DNA of 64,000 nt from Pyropia haitanensis (GCA_008729055.1 SDUX01000006.1:443501-507500); one strand, 5' to 3'; shown: positions 22,240 through 32,752, numbered from the stretch's first letter. Notes: a model not told the origin generated them from the letters alone. Numbers and translations: made by a program.

Positions 22240-24640
22240 ATGACGCTCGCCGATACGCCTACGCCGGCGTTCACTGGTCAATTGACGCCTGGTGCTGTCG
22301 CCCGAGTCTACCGAGATGACGTCTCCGGCAATCCCATTGTGCAGGTAATTGACCTCAAGGTCATTGGCACCCCTTCGACGACCAACAACACCAACAACAC
22401 CGGCCGTCGCTATCGCCTCATCATCAGCGATGGTGTACACTTCCAGCAGGCGATGCTCGCCACCCAGATGAATACGCTAGTGACGGAGGAGCGGCTGCAG
22501 AACTTGGGCATCATTCGGATGGTGGAGTTTGTCACAAACGTCATTGCTAAGAAGCGGTATGTGCCGTTTGAAGGGGGAGAGGTGGAGGGGAGTTGCGCGG
22601 CTGCTTGGTCTTGTGTTGGAGGATGAGGTGGGAGAGAGGCAGGGAGTGTCGGAGAGACTTGCCGGCGGTGTTTGCCACACCCACGCAGCAGCTGCTGTAT
22701 CTGTGCATGTATTGCGTTGAGTTGTGTCGGAGTTTGTGTGGCCCGGCGTCGTCGCTCTGGCTGTGTGCTGACGGTGGTTGGGGGGGTACTCTTCTGGCAT
22801 GCACTTGCGTCCTGAGCATGACTCTTGCTTGTTCACTGGTGTTCACTTTGTCTTTCATAGGATTGCCATTTTGCTGAATCTGGAGGTGCTCTCTGGCCCG
22901 GTGGAGAAGATTGGCAACCCCGTATCCGCGGAAACGGCGTTGAAGCACGACGCCGCCGCGACGACGCCGGCGGCCAAGGACGGCGCGGCGGCGGCTCAGT
23001 CGGTCCTTCATGCTGCGGGCCCGGCGGCGGTGGGCGCTGCTGGTGGTACAGGGGGTATGAAGCCGGTGGGTGGCGGGCTTGGTGGAGGCGGCGGCACGGC
23101 CGCGCCTCCCGGCGGGGGTATGCGCGGCGGTATGGGCGGCAACCATATGGGTGGTGGTGGCATGCGTGGCGGCATGGGTGGTGGTGGCATGCGTGGCGGC
23201 ATGGGCGGCGGCGGTATGGGTGGTGGCCGGGACGCCAACTCCATGTGGCGCCAGAACGCGTCTGGCGGACCCGTGGCGGTCACGCAGGGTGCGCCTGGCG
23301 GGACGGGCCCTGCGTTTCGCCCCATTTCGTCGATGAATCCTTATCAGAGCGCGTGGACCATCCATGGACGGGTGACGTACAAGAGCAACCTGCGGACGTA
23401 CCAGCGGCAAGGCCAGGAGGGCCAGGTGTTTTCGTTTGAGCTGACGGACGACAGCGGCTCCATCCGGCTCAGCTGCTTTGGGCAGGTCGCCACTCGCTTG
23501 TTTGACGTCATCGCCATGGACATGGTTTTCTCGGCCAGCCGGGGCAGCGTCAAGCTCGCCAACGCGCAGTACAACCGCTCCACGTCGCAGTACGAGATTA
23601 CCCTCAACGAAGGGTCCACCGTTGCCCCTGTAACGGGTGCTGCGGCGTCTGCATTTGCGGTCAAGTACCAGTTCGTTCCCATTCGGGAGCTGGAGCGGGT
23701 CGAGACGGGTGCCTTTGTGGACGTCATTGGGGTGGTGTCGGACGCACCTGAGACGACCGAGATCATGTCCCGCGCGACGGGCGAGCCGATGCGCAAGCGG
23801 ACCATCTCGCTAGTGGACAAGACCGGCACGTCAGTCAACCTCACTCTGTGGCGGACGACAGTGGACTCTGTGAAGCTCCCCCCCTCTGGCAGTGGCCCGG
23901 CCCCTATTCTTGCCTGTCGTTCAGTCAAGCGTGGGGACTTTGGCGGGGTCTCGCTCGACTCTCTGGGGTCGTCATCTTTCTCGATTAACCCTGATATTCC
24001 TGAGGCGGCGGAGCTGCGCGGTTGGTGGGACAGCGTTGGCTCGACGCAGACGGGCATGGCTTCGCTCAGCGCCTCGGCCGGCGGCGGTCCCCTCTCGGGT
24101 GAGCGCAAGACATTGGGCGCTGTCGTCGAGGAGGATGTACCACGCATTGGATCAGAGCCGCGTGGCATTTACTTCCAGACCCGCGCGACTGTCAACTTTG
24201 TTCGCACTGAAGGCTCCATTTACTACGCGGCGTGCCCCGAGACCAAGAAGAAGCTGTCCGAGACGGCACCTGGCGTGTGGAACTGTGACGCGACGGGCAA
24301 GGAGTACGCGGAAGAGCAGATTGACTGGCGGTATCTGCTGTCCATCAAGATTGCTGATGAGACGGGCGACCAGTGGGTGACGGCGTTCAATGAGGGCGAG
24401 AAGCTGTTGGGTGTGTCGGCTAAGGAGCTCAACATCCTTCAAAAGACCGACCCTGATGCCTTCACTCGGTACCTGGCCTCTCCGTTGGGCAAGCCGTATG
24501 TGTTCAAGGTCAAGCTGAGCCAGAGCATGTACCAGGGCGAGACCCGCCTTCGCTACAGCCTACTGCGTGCCGAACCGGTAGACTACCGGGCAGAATGCAA
24601 GTTGCTGCTGAACAACCTGGCGTCCTTGCGGCTCTGTTAG
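22240..24640 (+). CDS. RPA1: Replication protein A 70 kDa subunit (RPA1)
   Basis: Two exons, 22240-22556 and 22861-24640, with a 304-bp intron (donor CG|GTATGT, acceptor TTTCATAG), giving 698 residues. RPA1 is the large subunit of the nuclear single-strand DNA-binding trimer used in replication, repair and recombination. Residues 1-115 form the N-terminal OB fold (PIVQVIDLKVI, RYRLIISDG). A Gly/Met linker at ~172-230 repeats GGMRGGMGG-like units. DBD-A starts near 265 (NPYQSAWTIHGRV), DBD-B near 382 (VGAFVDVIGVV type sequence) and DBD-C near 550. The C-terminus keeps QWVTAFNE and EPVDYRAECKLL. The DBD-C zinc site is altered: first-half CPETKKK and second-half NCDATG each keep only one of the usual two cysteines. 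The overall length is slightly greater than usual because of the linker. Confidence 0.95.
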
Positions 24641-26077
24641 TCGAAAGTGGGGTGTGAGGGGGGGGGGACGGGGCTGATCTGCTGGCTGTTTTCTCTGCTG
24701 TTGTTTGCGTCTTCAGTTGCACGTGTTCGTCTGCACATACGCAGGAGCTTTCTTCCTGGACGAAGGACACCACTTTGCACTTGAGGTCGGCCCGCTGGAA
24801 GTGAGTTGCGCGCGGAGGCCCAAACGAGGTCACGTGCACGCCGCCGGTTCTGGTATCCTGCCCTGGCGTGGCCGTCGTCCTTGAGTGGCACTGCGCTTCC
24901 GCCGCCCCCAACAGGCGGCGGCAACACCCGCGGAGGGGAGGGGGGGAGAAAAGGTGTGGCTGTGGCGACGTTGACGCCCCAGCGGGGAGCGCCCATCGGC
25001 CAACGGCGGTACCGGCGCCCGACCATGATTGGTTGCTATGACACTTCGCAGGGAGAGGAGGGGGGCCAGCGGGAGTGGTTGTTTGAGCGGGGCCGGCAGT
25101 GAGGGCCGCTTGCCATGGCCGTCGCTGCGTCGCATAGGAGATTGGGTGGCGGCGTGGTCCCAGGATCCGTGGTGAGCGGGACCAACGCCTTGGGCGGGGA
25201 CAGTCGAGGGAGGAGAGGGGGAGGGAGAGGGGGAGGGAGAGGGGGAGCAGGTGGATTTATATCGAGGCGGCGAGGCGGGGTGGACCAGGTGTCCAGGTCT
25301 GCGGCGGCTGCACGTGCCGCCTGTGGTGCGCGAGTGCGCCGCGGTGCGGGTGTACGACCGGCGGGTGCTGTGGTCAGGGGTGGGCGCGGCAGGAGCGTGG
25401 CATACGCGGCAGCCGTCGCAACCGCCCGCGCCTCGTCTGAGCTCGGGCCACCCAGGGAAGAGCCGAGGCGCCGTCAATGCTGCCGCCGCCACTACCACCA
25501 CCATCGCCACCGCCACTGCCGCCGCCTCCGCCGCCGCCGCCGCCGCCGGGCGGAGGGGGGCGGGGTTCCCTCGGCGGGCTCCCCTCCTCGCTCCCGCCGC
25601 CGCATCACCGCCCGCCGGGTGGTTCTTGGCGGTCCGCGCCCCGCTGCCGTAACTAAAGGGTTGTCCTGCACGCCTGGGGCGTGCACGAACCTGCCCGCCC
25701 CGGACGGGATTAGGCGTGCTTTAGGGCGTGTCGCGCCTGCGCGCCCCCAAAATACAGGCGTGCAGCACAACCCTAGCCGCAACCACCGCTCATGAACAAC
25801 AGATACTTTTTGCAGTGCGTTTCTGGGAAAGCGCGCAGGTGCTCACAGCAACAAGCAAGTCAGAGCAGCAAAAACTGGGAGCCAAATAAGAACATGCACA
25901 CGCGCACCCAGCGAGTCGCCCACGCACTAGCTGTACAACAGCACCAGGGGAGCACCGTATCAGAGGAAGTCAACGACGAAAGCAGGTCGAAGAGAGGTTC
26001 CAACGCAAGGACCACGCGGCAGCGCAAGCGCCCACACACGCACACACAAGGGTCACCGGGACCACGCCATCCCTGGC
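24641..26077. other. Intergenic between RPA1 and a convergent gene
   Basis: This holds the 3' ends of RPA1 and the minus-strand gene at 26078-27628. It contains a purine repeat (GGGAGAGGG units, about 25208-25250), trinucleotide CCG/CAC runs near 25480-25550 and the inverted-repeat element at 25657-25774. Open frames here lack recognisable domains. Confidence 0.45.
25657..25774. repeat. 118-bp element with 20-bp terminal inverted repeats
   Basis: The 20 bases at 25657-25676 (AGGGTTGTCCTGCACGCCTG) match the reverse complement of 25755-25774 at 19 of 20 positions. The AGGGTTG end resembles the ends of the hAT-like elements at 20.4-21.7 kb, so this may be a very short MITE or a large hairpin. 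No 8-bp target duplication was found at its edges. Confidence 0.7.
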
Positions 26078-27628
26078 CTATCGACACTCTTTCTGAATGA
26101 ATGAACGCGCCAGGCATAGTGCACCAGCCGACGTCCCACCCTTGTAATACTGCGTGAGTAGGCGCGCCAGCTCGTCGGTCTCAATGTCTCCACAGCACAG
26201 CACCATGCCAGTCACATCATGCTCCACGGCCGCTTGCCGAACAGCTGCTTCGAAGCGGGCCAGCGCAGCTGGTGGAAAACCCCGCGCCGCGAAAGCCGCT
26301 AGCCGCCTGGCCACGTCCTCCGGATACAGTAGCGCCACCGAGGCAGAAGGCGGGAGGGCAGGAATGGAGGGCACCCGTGCGGCCACCTTTCCGTCACGCC
26401 CACTGTTGCCGCCCGCAAGGCCGGAGGGTGGCGCCGGTTGCCCGTCTTCGGACGCTGCCGACACCGGCTCGAGCGACGCGAGCGGCGAGTGAGGCAACAA
26501 TGGCAAATCAGCGACCAGGCCGCTGCGGCCGCGCTTGCCACGCACAAGCAGGGGGGCCTTGCTGGTCGCACCAACGCCAATGTCGACACTGCTACTGCCG
26601 GCTGCGGGAACAGAAGGCGAAACAGGCGGTGCAGCTGATGTGCCAGGTGTGCCAGCGGTAGACGTAGAGAACGAGAGCCGACGGCGCTCGTGCGTGGCAC
26701 CCCCCTGCCTGGGAGGCGACCCCGCAGTGTGCGTCTGCCACCCGTCCGAGCCGACGGTAAGGGAGCCGAGGCTCGGCGTGCTCGAGGTTGCCACCGCAGT
26801 TGGTGCCGCCAACGGGTCAGTGGATGACCCTGGTGTGGGAAGCGACGGAGGCGGCGGTACCACCGACAGCGGCGCCGCCTCGTCCCACGTCCCTCGCAAA
26901 GCTGTGGCAAACGCATCGCTCGCAGACGGTGCCAGTGCCACCCCCGGCGCGTGCAGAGAATCGTACAGGCGGGCCCAGACGACAGCCTCCCCCTGAGCCT
27001 TGTCTCCACTGCTGCCCAGGCTTGACACCTGCACACTGACACGGAGACCAAGAAAGACACCTTCTAGCGCCGCTGCCGCCGCCACCACGACCGCCGCCGT
27101 GTCAATCGCGGCAGACCGAGCGGGTCGTGGCACCTTGAGCGCCTTGATGCGCCGTGGCAGCACCGCGGTGGCTGCCGCCGCCACCTCCGAGCTGTCCGGT
27201 AACGTGGGCACTGCGGGGAGTGAACGGGGTGCCAATCCCGAGGTGACAGCCTCTGGTGCTCCTGCATGCGGGGGCGCCGCCCGCGGCGTCGCCCCTGCCT
27301 TTCCAGCCTCCACCGCCGCAGTCGTCCAGCTCAAATGCAGCGCCGACGAGTAGGCAACCGTGACTTCGTGGGAGGTGGCCCGGCTGCCGTGGAGGGAGTC
27401 GTGTAGACGCGCCCACACCACATCCGTCCCGTGGCGCACCGATGAGAGCTGGGCGGTCAGGCGCGGGCCGCCAGCCACCGCCTCAAACGACTCAGCAGCA
27501 ACTACCAGTGCCATCGCCGACTCTGTAGCGGTAGTGACACGTTCGGCGGGAACACCTAGCTGCACCAGCCGCCGAGACATGAGCTTGCTGGATACCCGGG
27601 ATTGAGAGGGAGGAGGACGCGCCATCAT
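26078..27628 (-). CDS. Unknown protein with a duplicated VVWARLxDSLH module
   Basis: An intronless frame of 516 residues. The start is taken as the first ATG (27628, MMARPPPSQSRVSSK) and the stop is TAG at 26078. Two related segments can be aligned by eye: one near residues 20-105 (AVAGGPRLTAQLSS, TDVVWARLHDSLHGS, LHLSWTTAAV) and one near 165-255 (FLGLRVSVQVSSLG, AVVWARLYDSLHAPG, ALRGTWDEAAP). Each starts with an Ala/Val-rich helix, suggesting an internal domain duplication. The middle is Ser/Pro/Thr rich and probably disordered. The last ~85 residues (VARRLAAFAARGFPP, ARFEAAVRQAA, ELARLLTQYYKGG) look helical. I do not recognise the family. Amino-acid use is balanced enough to believe it is a real gene. 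Confidence 0.7.
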   Translation of the reverse strand: MMARPPPSQSRVSSKLMSRRLVQLGVPAERVTTATESAMALVVAAESFEAVAGGPRLTAQLSSVRHGTDVVWARLHDSLHGSRATSHEVTVAYSSALHLSWTTAAVEAGKAGATPRAAPPHAGAPEAVTSGLAPRSLPAVPTLPDSSEVAAAATAVLPRRIKALKVPRPARSAAIDTAAVVVAAAAALEGVFLGLRVSVQVSSLGSSGDKAQGEAVVWARLYDSLHAPGVALAPSASDAFATALRGTWDEAAPLSVVPPPPSLPTPGSSTDPLAAPTAVATSSTPSLGSLTVGSDGWQTHTAGSPPRQGGATHERRRLSFSTSTAGTPGTSAAPPVSPSVPAAGSSSVDIGVGATSKAPLLVRGKRGRSGLVADLPLLPHSPLASLEPVSAASEDGQPAPPSGLAGGNSGRDGKVAARVPSIPALPPSASVALLYPEDVARRLAAFAARGFPPAALARFEAAVRQAAVEHDVTGMVLCCGDIETDELARLLTQYYKGGTSAGALCLARSFIQKECR

Positions 27629-28371
27629 GATGGCGAGGAAGGAACATAGGAAGTGAAGAACAATGCGGGAAAATGGAAGGGGGATGAAGACAGCCAGCTT
27701 CCTCAGGCGGAGGGACCAAGGGCGGCACAACCAGATTCCCCCCCCACTAGTGCTCGATGCACCGCACGGTGGCGGCAATGGCAGGAGGTAGTGCCAATGT
27801 CACGAGCTCACAGCCGCAACGCTCCGCCTACCCGCCCAGAGCCGATAGTACAGACGCACGAAAGTGCAGGGAGGAAGGCAGTGCCGGGAACGGCGGCCCT
27901 GGCCGAGGCCACACTGACGCGCCCGACCGCGCACTGATGCCGGCGGGCTCATGACTCACCGCCCCCGCCCAAACCCGGCGGTGCTATCGACCACCCACGG
28001 CCCGCAGGCACGATAAAATCGTGGTCACCGAGGGACGGCATCATGCAATCTTCATGGAGGTCATGCATCCACAGAAGCGCGCGGGATCACAGCTCAGGCA
28101 GCTGCGGTCGCCTACTTTCGCCCGACTCAGAAGATTGGGCACACGGTGTAGCCAATCAGGTGGTCTCTCGCTGTGTCCACGTGGCGTGGGCATCCAAGAG
28201 TCACTTTCCCGCCTGACGTTCGGCTGGGGGCCAGGACTGCTACTCCCAGCCAGAGCGCGCCGACCTCAGCGGCAGTCGATCGACCCTCTGGCTGCGCCTC
28301 GTTGCACAGCTCTGAGGATTGTTTTCATCTTCGGGTGCCTGCTGTGAGCATCGGCCTCCGTCTGTCCTACG
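27629..28371. other. Intergenic between divergent genes
   Basis: About 740 bp between the minus-strand unknown gene and the plus-strand FIST gene. It is of moderate GC and presumably carries both promoters. No gene is seen. Confidence 0.5.
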
Positions 28372-30642
28372 ATGACTTCCTTTGTCTGTCACCCTAGCTT
28401 TCCAAGCGGATGTTCCCCGCCCCCCTTCCGTCGCGTGGTCAAGTTTCGGCAGCGCCTGACTGTTGGGTCCCGACGTCCGCTGCCGGCAAGACAAGGCATT
28501 TCCCCTCCAAGCCCCTGTGGGCCGGCGTCTGCTCGCCCCCCCGCATGCTCTTCTGACCCCTCTCCTTCACCGAGATCCGGACCAGAGGATACGGCGCCTC
28601 CGCCCCCGCCTGCCCCCGCGCCCACTGCCTGGCTGTCAGCCACTGCGGGCGGCAGCCGGGTGGAAGAGGCGGCGACGGCCGCGGCGACAGCGGTGGCCAC
28701 CGCGTGGGATGCCGCACTCACGCCAGGTGTGTCGGCCGGCGCCGGTGCCGGCCGCCAGCGGCCCCCACCCATTGCCCTGGGCCTGCTGTTTGTAACTCCC
28801 GATGGGGGTGGCGCGGCGGGCGTGGCGCGCTCGGTGGCGGCGGTGAGGCGCACACTCGCACTGCAGGGGGTGCTGGCGGGTGGCCAGGACCTCCCGCTGG
28901 TGGGGTGCTCCGTTGCGTCTGTTGGGCTGGCCGGCGCGTCGGCCGAGGGCGCTGCGCTAGGGCACGCCACCTTCGCGAGCCTGACGCTCTTTGCGCCGGG
29001 CGGGGGCGTCGCCGCCGCCCCTTGGGCAGTCTCCTCCACCAATGGCGGGGTGGACTGGGAGTGGCGTCAGCGCGACTGGCGTGCGCTGCTGGGGCTGGGG
29101 CCCCCGCCGGTGCTGCCGCCGCCACGGGTGGCCGGCAGGAGCAGTGGAGCGGCTGTCCGCGGCGAGCCGTCTGCGGTTGTGCTGTTCCAGGCACCGAGCG
29201 CTGCAGCGGTTGGCGCAGGGCTGTTTGCGGGCCTGGACTTCGCGCTTCCCGGCGTCCCTGTGGCCGGCGTCGTCGCGGGTGTCCCCGCCGACAGCATCGC
29301 TGGCGTGGTGGATGATGCGACACTGATATACCACGCGCCACCTCGTCGTGTGGACTCTGGTGTTGCTGGGGAAGGGGCGAACGCTGACACGGCCGTTGTG
29401 GCGAGCGACGCAGCGGCCCCCTTGTCGGCTGCGGCCCGGCAGCCACCACTGCCGCCCGTGACGGGCAGGGGCGATGGCGGCTTGCGGCTCTCTGGGATTG
29501 TGGGTGTTGCGTTGCTGGGCCCGGTCGCCATCGATGCTCGTGTCGTACGGGGCGCCATCCCCGTTGGGCCACTGCTGGAGGTGCGGGCCGTGATGGGGCC
29601 ATCGAGGGAGCCGCTCGCGACTGCGGTGGAGACGGCTGGCGCGGCGAGTGCAGCTGACGACAAAGTGGACGGGCGCTCCGGCGACGAGGCCAACGTCGTC
29701 AGTGTCGACGGCGTCGGCTGTCGCCTGACGATGGTGGAGGAGGTTGGCACCACCCTCGGCACCTCTGCCGCTCCTGGCACGCTGGCAGACATGTGGATGG
29801 AAGGTGGGGTGGTTTCCCCCGCGCTCTCGGCGGCTCTTTCTGGCGGGGAGGTGCTGGTTGGGGTGGCGGTGGAGGGTGGGCGTCTGGCGGGCAGCACCTC
29901 TGGTGGCGGGCCGCCGCCGCGGCCACCCCGAACGGCGCGGCCGACGCTCATCGAGGCGCTGCGGTCGGGTGGAGCGGGTCTCAGCGGTGCGGGCGGAGAC
30001 GACGACGCCGCCTCCCCGCCCATCAGGCTCTATCGCGCCGGCTGGGCCACAGATGATGGTGGCGACGGCGATGAGGGGTGGCGCGGGGGGGGCCTCGGCG
30101 GCACCCCGGAGGTGGGAGCCCACTTGGTTCTCCCAGGCGGAGTGGTGCGCGTCGGCCAGCTGCTGCGGCTGTACGTTGCCGGGGGGGATGTGTTGCCGCC
30201 AAGCACGCGAGTGCCAGGCACCAGTGCCGGCGCGCCCCCCCCCGCGACGGACGCTGCCGACGCCAACACTGCCGACGCTGCCGCCGCCCCCGCCATTTCC
30301 ACTACAACCGACGCGCCGGAAGGCAGCACTGCCCGTGAGTGGGCCACCGCTCTGAACGTGCTCGGGTTGGAGGTGGTCGGGCGCGCAGCTGACGGCTGGG
30401 TGCCCGTTGGGGCGGTTGCGTTTTGCCGCGACGGCATCACCGTGAGTGCCGTGACGGCCGACCTGGCCGCCCGCCTTGGCGTGGACACATCCGCCGTGGT
30501 GGGCTTGGACGCAGGCACGGGAGGGGCGGTGGGCAACGTCGGCGGCGTGGGCCGGGGGGAAGCTGCCGCGGTCACTGCCGTGACTGCTGCCGCCGTGAGC
30601 TACTTTGTCGTCTACGCTCGGGGGGAGGAGCCGGTTGCGTGA
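28372..30642 (+). CDS. FIST-domain sensory protein, probably organelle-targeted
   Basis: An intronless frame of 756 residues from the ATG at 28372. FIST (FIST_N plus FIST_C) is a predicted small-ligand-binding sensory module found in bacterial signalling proteins and in the F-box protein FBXO22. Here the FIST_N part (about 75-330) shows LGLLFVTPDGGG, LPLVGCSVASVG and VAGVVAGVPADSIAG. The FIST_C part shows IVGVALLGPVAIDARVVRGAIPVGPLLEV, the conserved 'vvrGa.PiGp' region, and further on HLVLPGGVVRVGQLLRLYV. There is no F-box. The first ~60 residues are rich in Ser, Pro and Arg with almost no acids, as in plastid transit peptides. Gly/Pro inserts lengthen the protein relative to bacterial FIST (~400 residues). 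The ligand is unknown. Confidence 0.7.
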   Translation: MTSFVCHPSFPSGCSPPPFRRVVKFRQRLTVGSRRPLPARQGISPPSPCGPASARPPACSSDPSPSPRSGPEDTAPPPPPAPAPTAWLSATAGGSRVEEAATAAATAVATAWDAALTPGVSAGAGAGRQRPPPIALGLLFVTPDGGGAAGVARSVAAVRRTLALQGVLAGGQDLPLVGCSVASVGLAGASAEGAALGHATFASLTLFAPGGGVAAAPWAVSSTNGGVDWEWRQRDWRALLGLGPPPVLPPPRVAGRSSGAAVRGEPSAVVLFQAPSAAAVGAGLFAGLDFALPGVPVAGVVAGVPADSIAGVVDDATLIYHAPPRRVDSGVAGEGANADTAVVASDAAAPLSAAARQPPLPPVTGRGDGGLRLSGIVGVALLGPVAIDARVVRGAIPVGPLLEVRAVMGPSREPLATAVETAGAASAADDKVDGRSGDEANVVSVDGVGCRLTMVEEVGTTLGTSAAPGTLADMWMEGGVVSPALSAALSGGEVLVGVAVEGGRLAGSTSGGGPPPRPPRTARPTLIEALRSGGAGLSGAGGDDDAASPPIRLYRAGWATDDGGDGDEGWRGGGLGGTPEVGAHLVLPGGVVRVGQLLRLYVAGGDVLPPSTRVPGTSAGAPPPATDAADANTADAAAAPAISTTTDAPEGSTAREWATALNVLGLEVVGRAADGWVPVGAVAFCRDGITVSAVTADLAARLGVDTSAVVGLDAGTGGAVGNVGGVGRGEAAAVTAVTAAAVSYFVVYARGEEPVA

Positions 30643-31038
30643 AGGCCGCCCCCGGAGTTTGGGCTCTTGCACAATTGACCTTGAAATATATTTCACGAAT
30701 TTTGAGTATTGAATGGTTCGGCTTTCCACGTGTAGCAGGGTGATTTGCGGAAAGGGGACGCCGTCGGCGTTGAGGCCACCATCACCCTTCGACGCTGCAG
30801 TCGGTGACTTCGTCTTGGCGGCTCAGCGTCTTGCCGGCGTCCCTCTGTTCCGCACTGTGGCCTCCGTCTACATCGTCAACGCAACCGGCCTACAGCTCGA
30901 CCTGCCTCGAGTTTTCTCCCTGGTCTCTTCCTCTCTTTGTCTGCTGGACTACCGGACAAGCGCTCTTCCCACCCCCCCCGGGTGGTGCTCTGCCTCACCT
31001 GGCGCTCGGCGCCGGACGCGCCCCTTTGGCCTCCCGCC
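30643..31038. other. Short intergenic gap before RCL1
   Basis: About 400 bp. A local AT-rich stretch (AAATATATTTCACGAATTTT, about 30683-30702) lies just after the FIST stop and could be part of its 3' end. The remainder likely includes the RCL1 promoter and leader. Confidence 0.5.
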
Positions 31039-32316
31039 ATGCCGGCGGCCAAACCCCCCCCGCCCCTACGCTACAAAGGCGCCGCGTACCTGCGCCACCG
31101 GCTGGTTCTGTCCATTCTCTCCTCCCGCCCCGTCCGGGTCACGTCCATCCGCCCTGTGGCGGGCGCTCCCGGCCTGTCCCCCCCCGAGGTGTCGCTGCTG
31201 CGGCTGCTGGACAAGCTCACAACCGGCACCCGCATCGACATTGATGAGACGGGCACGGCGCTCTCCTTTCGACCCGGCCTGCTCCTGGGCGGCACCCTCG
31301 TGCACGAGTGCCACCCGGCCCGCGGCCTCGGCTACTACCTCGAGGCGCTGCTAATGCTGGCGCCCTTTACCAAACTCCCCCTGGCGGTCACCCTCCGGGG
31401 CGCCACCCACACCACCACCGACCTGTCGGTAGACTCGGTCGCCGCCGTGTCGGTGCCGCTGCTGCGGCGACTGACGCTTGCGCGGGTGACCCCGACGCTC
31501 CGGGTGGTACGGCGGGCCGCCGCCGGCCACGCCACCGGCGAGGTGGTGCTGGCGGCCAAGCCCGCCCGTGGCGCCCTGCCGCCCGTAGAGCTGATTGACG
31601 CGGGCCTCATCAAGCGCGTGCGGGGGTCGGCGTGGGCCAACCGGGTCAGCCCCGGCTATGTAAACCGGATGGTGGACAGCGCGCGGGGCGTATTCAACGC
31701 CCTCCTTGCCGACGTCTTCCTCTTTGCCGACGCGGGGCGCAACCGGGAGGGGGGGGCGGGCTACGGGTGCTCGCTCATGGCCGAGAGCACCACCGGCTGC
31801 CTGCTCGTCTGCGACTGGGCGCACGCCGCACCGCTGGCGTCGTCGGCCGACGACGCTGCGGCCGCGGGGGCGCCCCTGAACGCGGCCGGGGGGGGCGCCG
31901 GCGGCGGCGACGGCCGCCCGGGCCTGCCGCCGACGCCCGAGGCGGTCGCCCGCGGCGCCGCGCACGGGCTGCTGGAAGAGGTGGACGGCGGCGGCTGCGT
32001 CGATAGCAGCCACGCCAACCTGGCACTGCTCATCTGCGCCGCCGCCGAGGCGGACGTTAGCCGTGTGCGGCTGGGCCGCCTCGGCGGCGCGTCCGTGGCC
32101 TTTCTCCGCGACATCCGCGCCTTCCTTGGCGTCGTCTTCAAGGTCCGCGTCGAGCGGGACGAGCGGATGGACCGGGCGGCCGCGTTGCGCGGCGTGGGGG
32201 GGGGGGGGAGTGACGACGAGGCGGAGGCCGCCAATGCGGACGCCGAGGCGTACGTCAGTGGCATCGTCATGACGTGCGTGGGCGTCGGCTTGGAGGGGCC
32301 CCGCGCGCGGTCATGA
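31039..32316 (+). CDS. RCL1: RNA 3'-terminal phosphate cyclase-like protein RCL1
   Basis: An intronless frame of 425 residues from the ATG at 31039. RCL1 is the nucleolar, cyclase-fold protein of the small-subunit processome that works with the GTPase BMS1 in 18S rRNA maturation. Family signatures are clear: RYKGAAYLRHRLVLSILS at the N-terminus, LLRLLDKLTTGTRIDIDETGT, FRPGLLLGGTLVHEC, RGLGYYLEALLMLAPF, GYVNRMVDSARGVFN and a C-terminal YVSGIVMTCVGVGLEGP. The usual length is ~370; the excess is a Gly/Ala insert near residues 285-310 and a GGGGSDDEAEAAN insert before the last strand. The frame is intact across a 13-G run (32196-32208). It converges on the RRP17/NOL12-like gene. Confidence 0.95.
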   Translation: MPAAKPPPPLRYKGAAYLRHRLVLSILSSRPVRVTSIRPVAGAPGLSPPEVSLLRLLDKLTTGTRIDIDETGTALSFRPGLLLGGTLVHECHPARGLGYYLEALLMLAPFTKLPLAVTLRGATHTTTDLSVDSVAAVSVPLLRRLTLARVTPTLRVVRRAAAGHATGEVVLAAKPARGALPPVELIDAGLIKRVRGSAWANRVSPGYVNRMVDSARGVFNALLADVFLFADAGRNREGGAGYGCSLMAESTTGCLLVCDWAHAAPLASSADDAAAAGAPLNAAGGGAGGGDGRPGLPPTPEAVARGAAHGLLEEVDGGGCVDSSHANLALLICAAAEADVSRVRLGRLGGASVAFLRDIRAFLGVVFKVRVERDERMDRAAALRGVGGGGSDDEAEAANADAEAYVSGIVMTCVGVGLEGPRARS

Positions 32317-32752
32317 CCCGGGGGCGGCGGGGGGGCGCCTGCGGTTGGATGCGTTGGTGGTGGGTGGCGCGCCGGCACAGTGGTAAAATGGGGGCGATGG
32401 GGATGGGCGTCATGGGTGCACGGCTGTGGCCACGCGACACCGGCCGCAGCCGCGCTCGGGCTCCCCGCAGCACACGCCGGGACAGTAGCGGTTTCGGCGG
32501 GCAGCGACGCGGGCCACCCCGTCTTGTGACCCACACACACAAACCCTTTGCGCCGGCCTGTCGCCTGTTGCTGCTTGTCCGCGGCGACGGTGGTACCCCC
32601 ACACGCTGTCATCATGGCCGGTCGACTCACGCACAGGCCGCGTCACTTCCAGCGTCCCCCGTCCGCCACCACCCTCCCCGTGTCCGCGGGGTCCCTGGGT
32701 AACACGCTCCGAGGCAGAGGCCGCCGCCCCCCCAGACCGCACCCCCGCCGCT

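Noticed and set aside
32410..32752. Continuation of the NOL12-like frame to 32410
   Set aside because: It turns into Ala/Pro/Cys noise, whereas the one-base-shifted frame gives a typical basic nucleolar tail.
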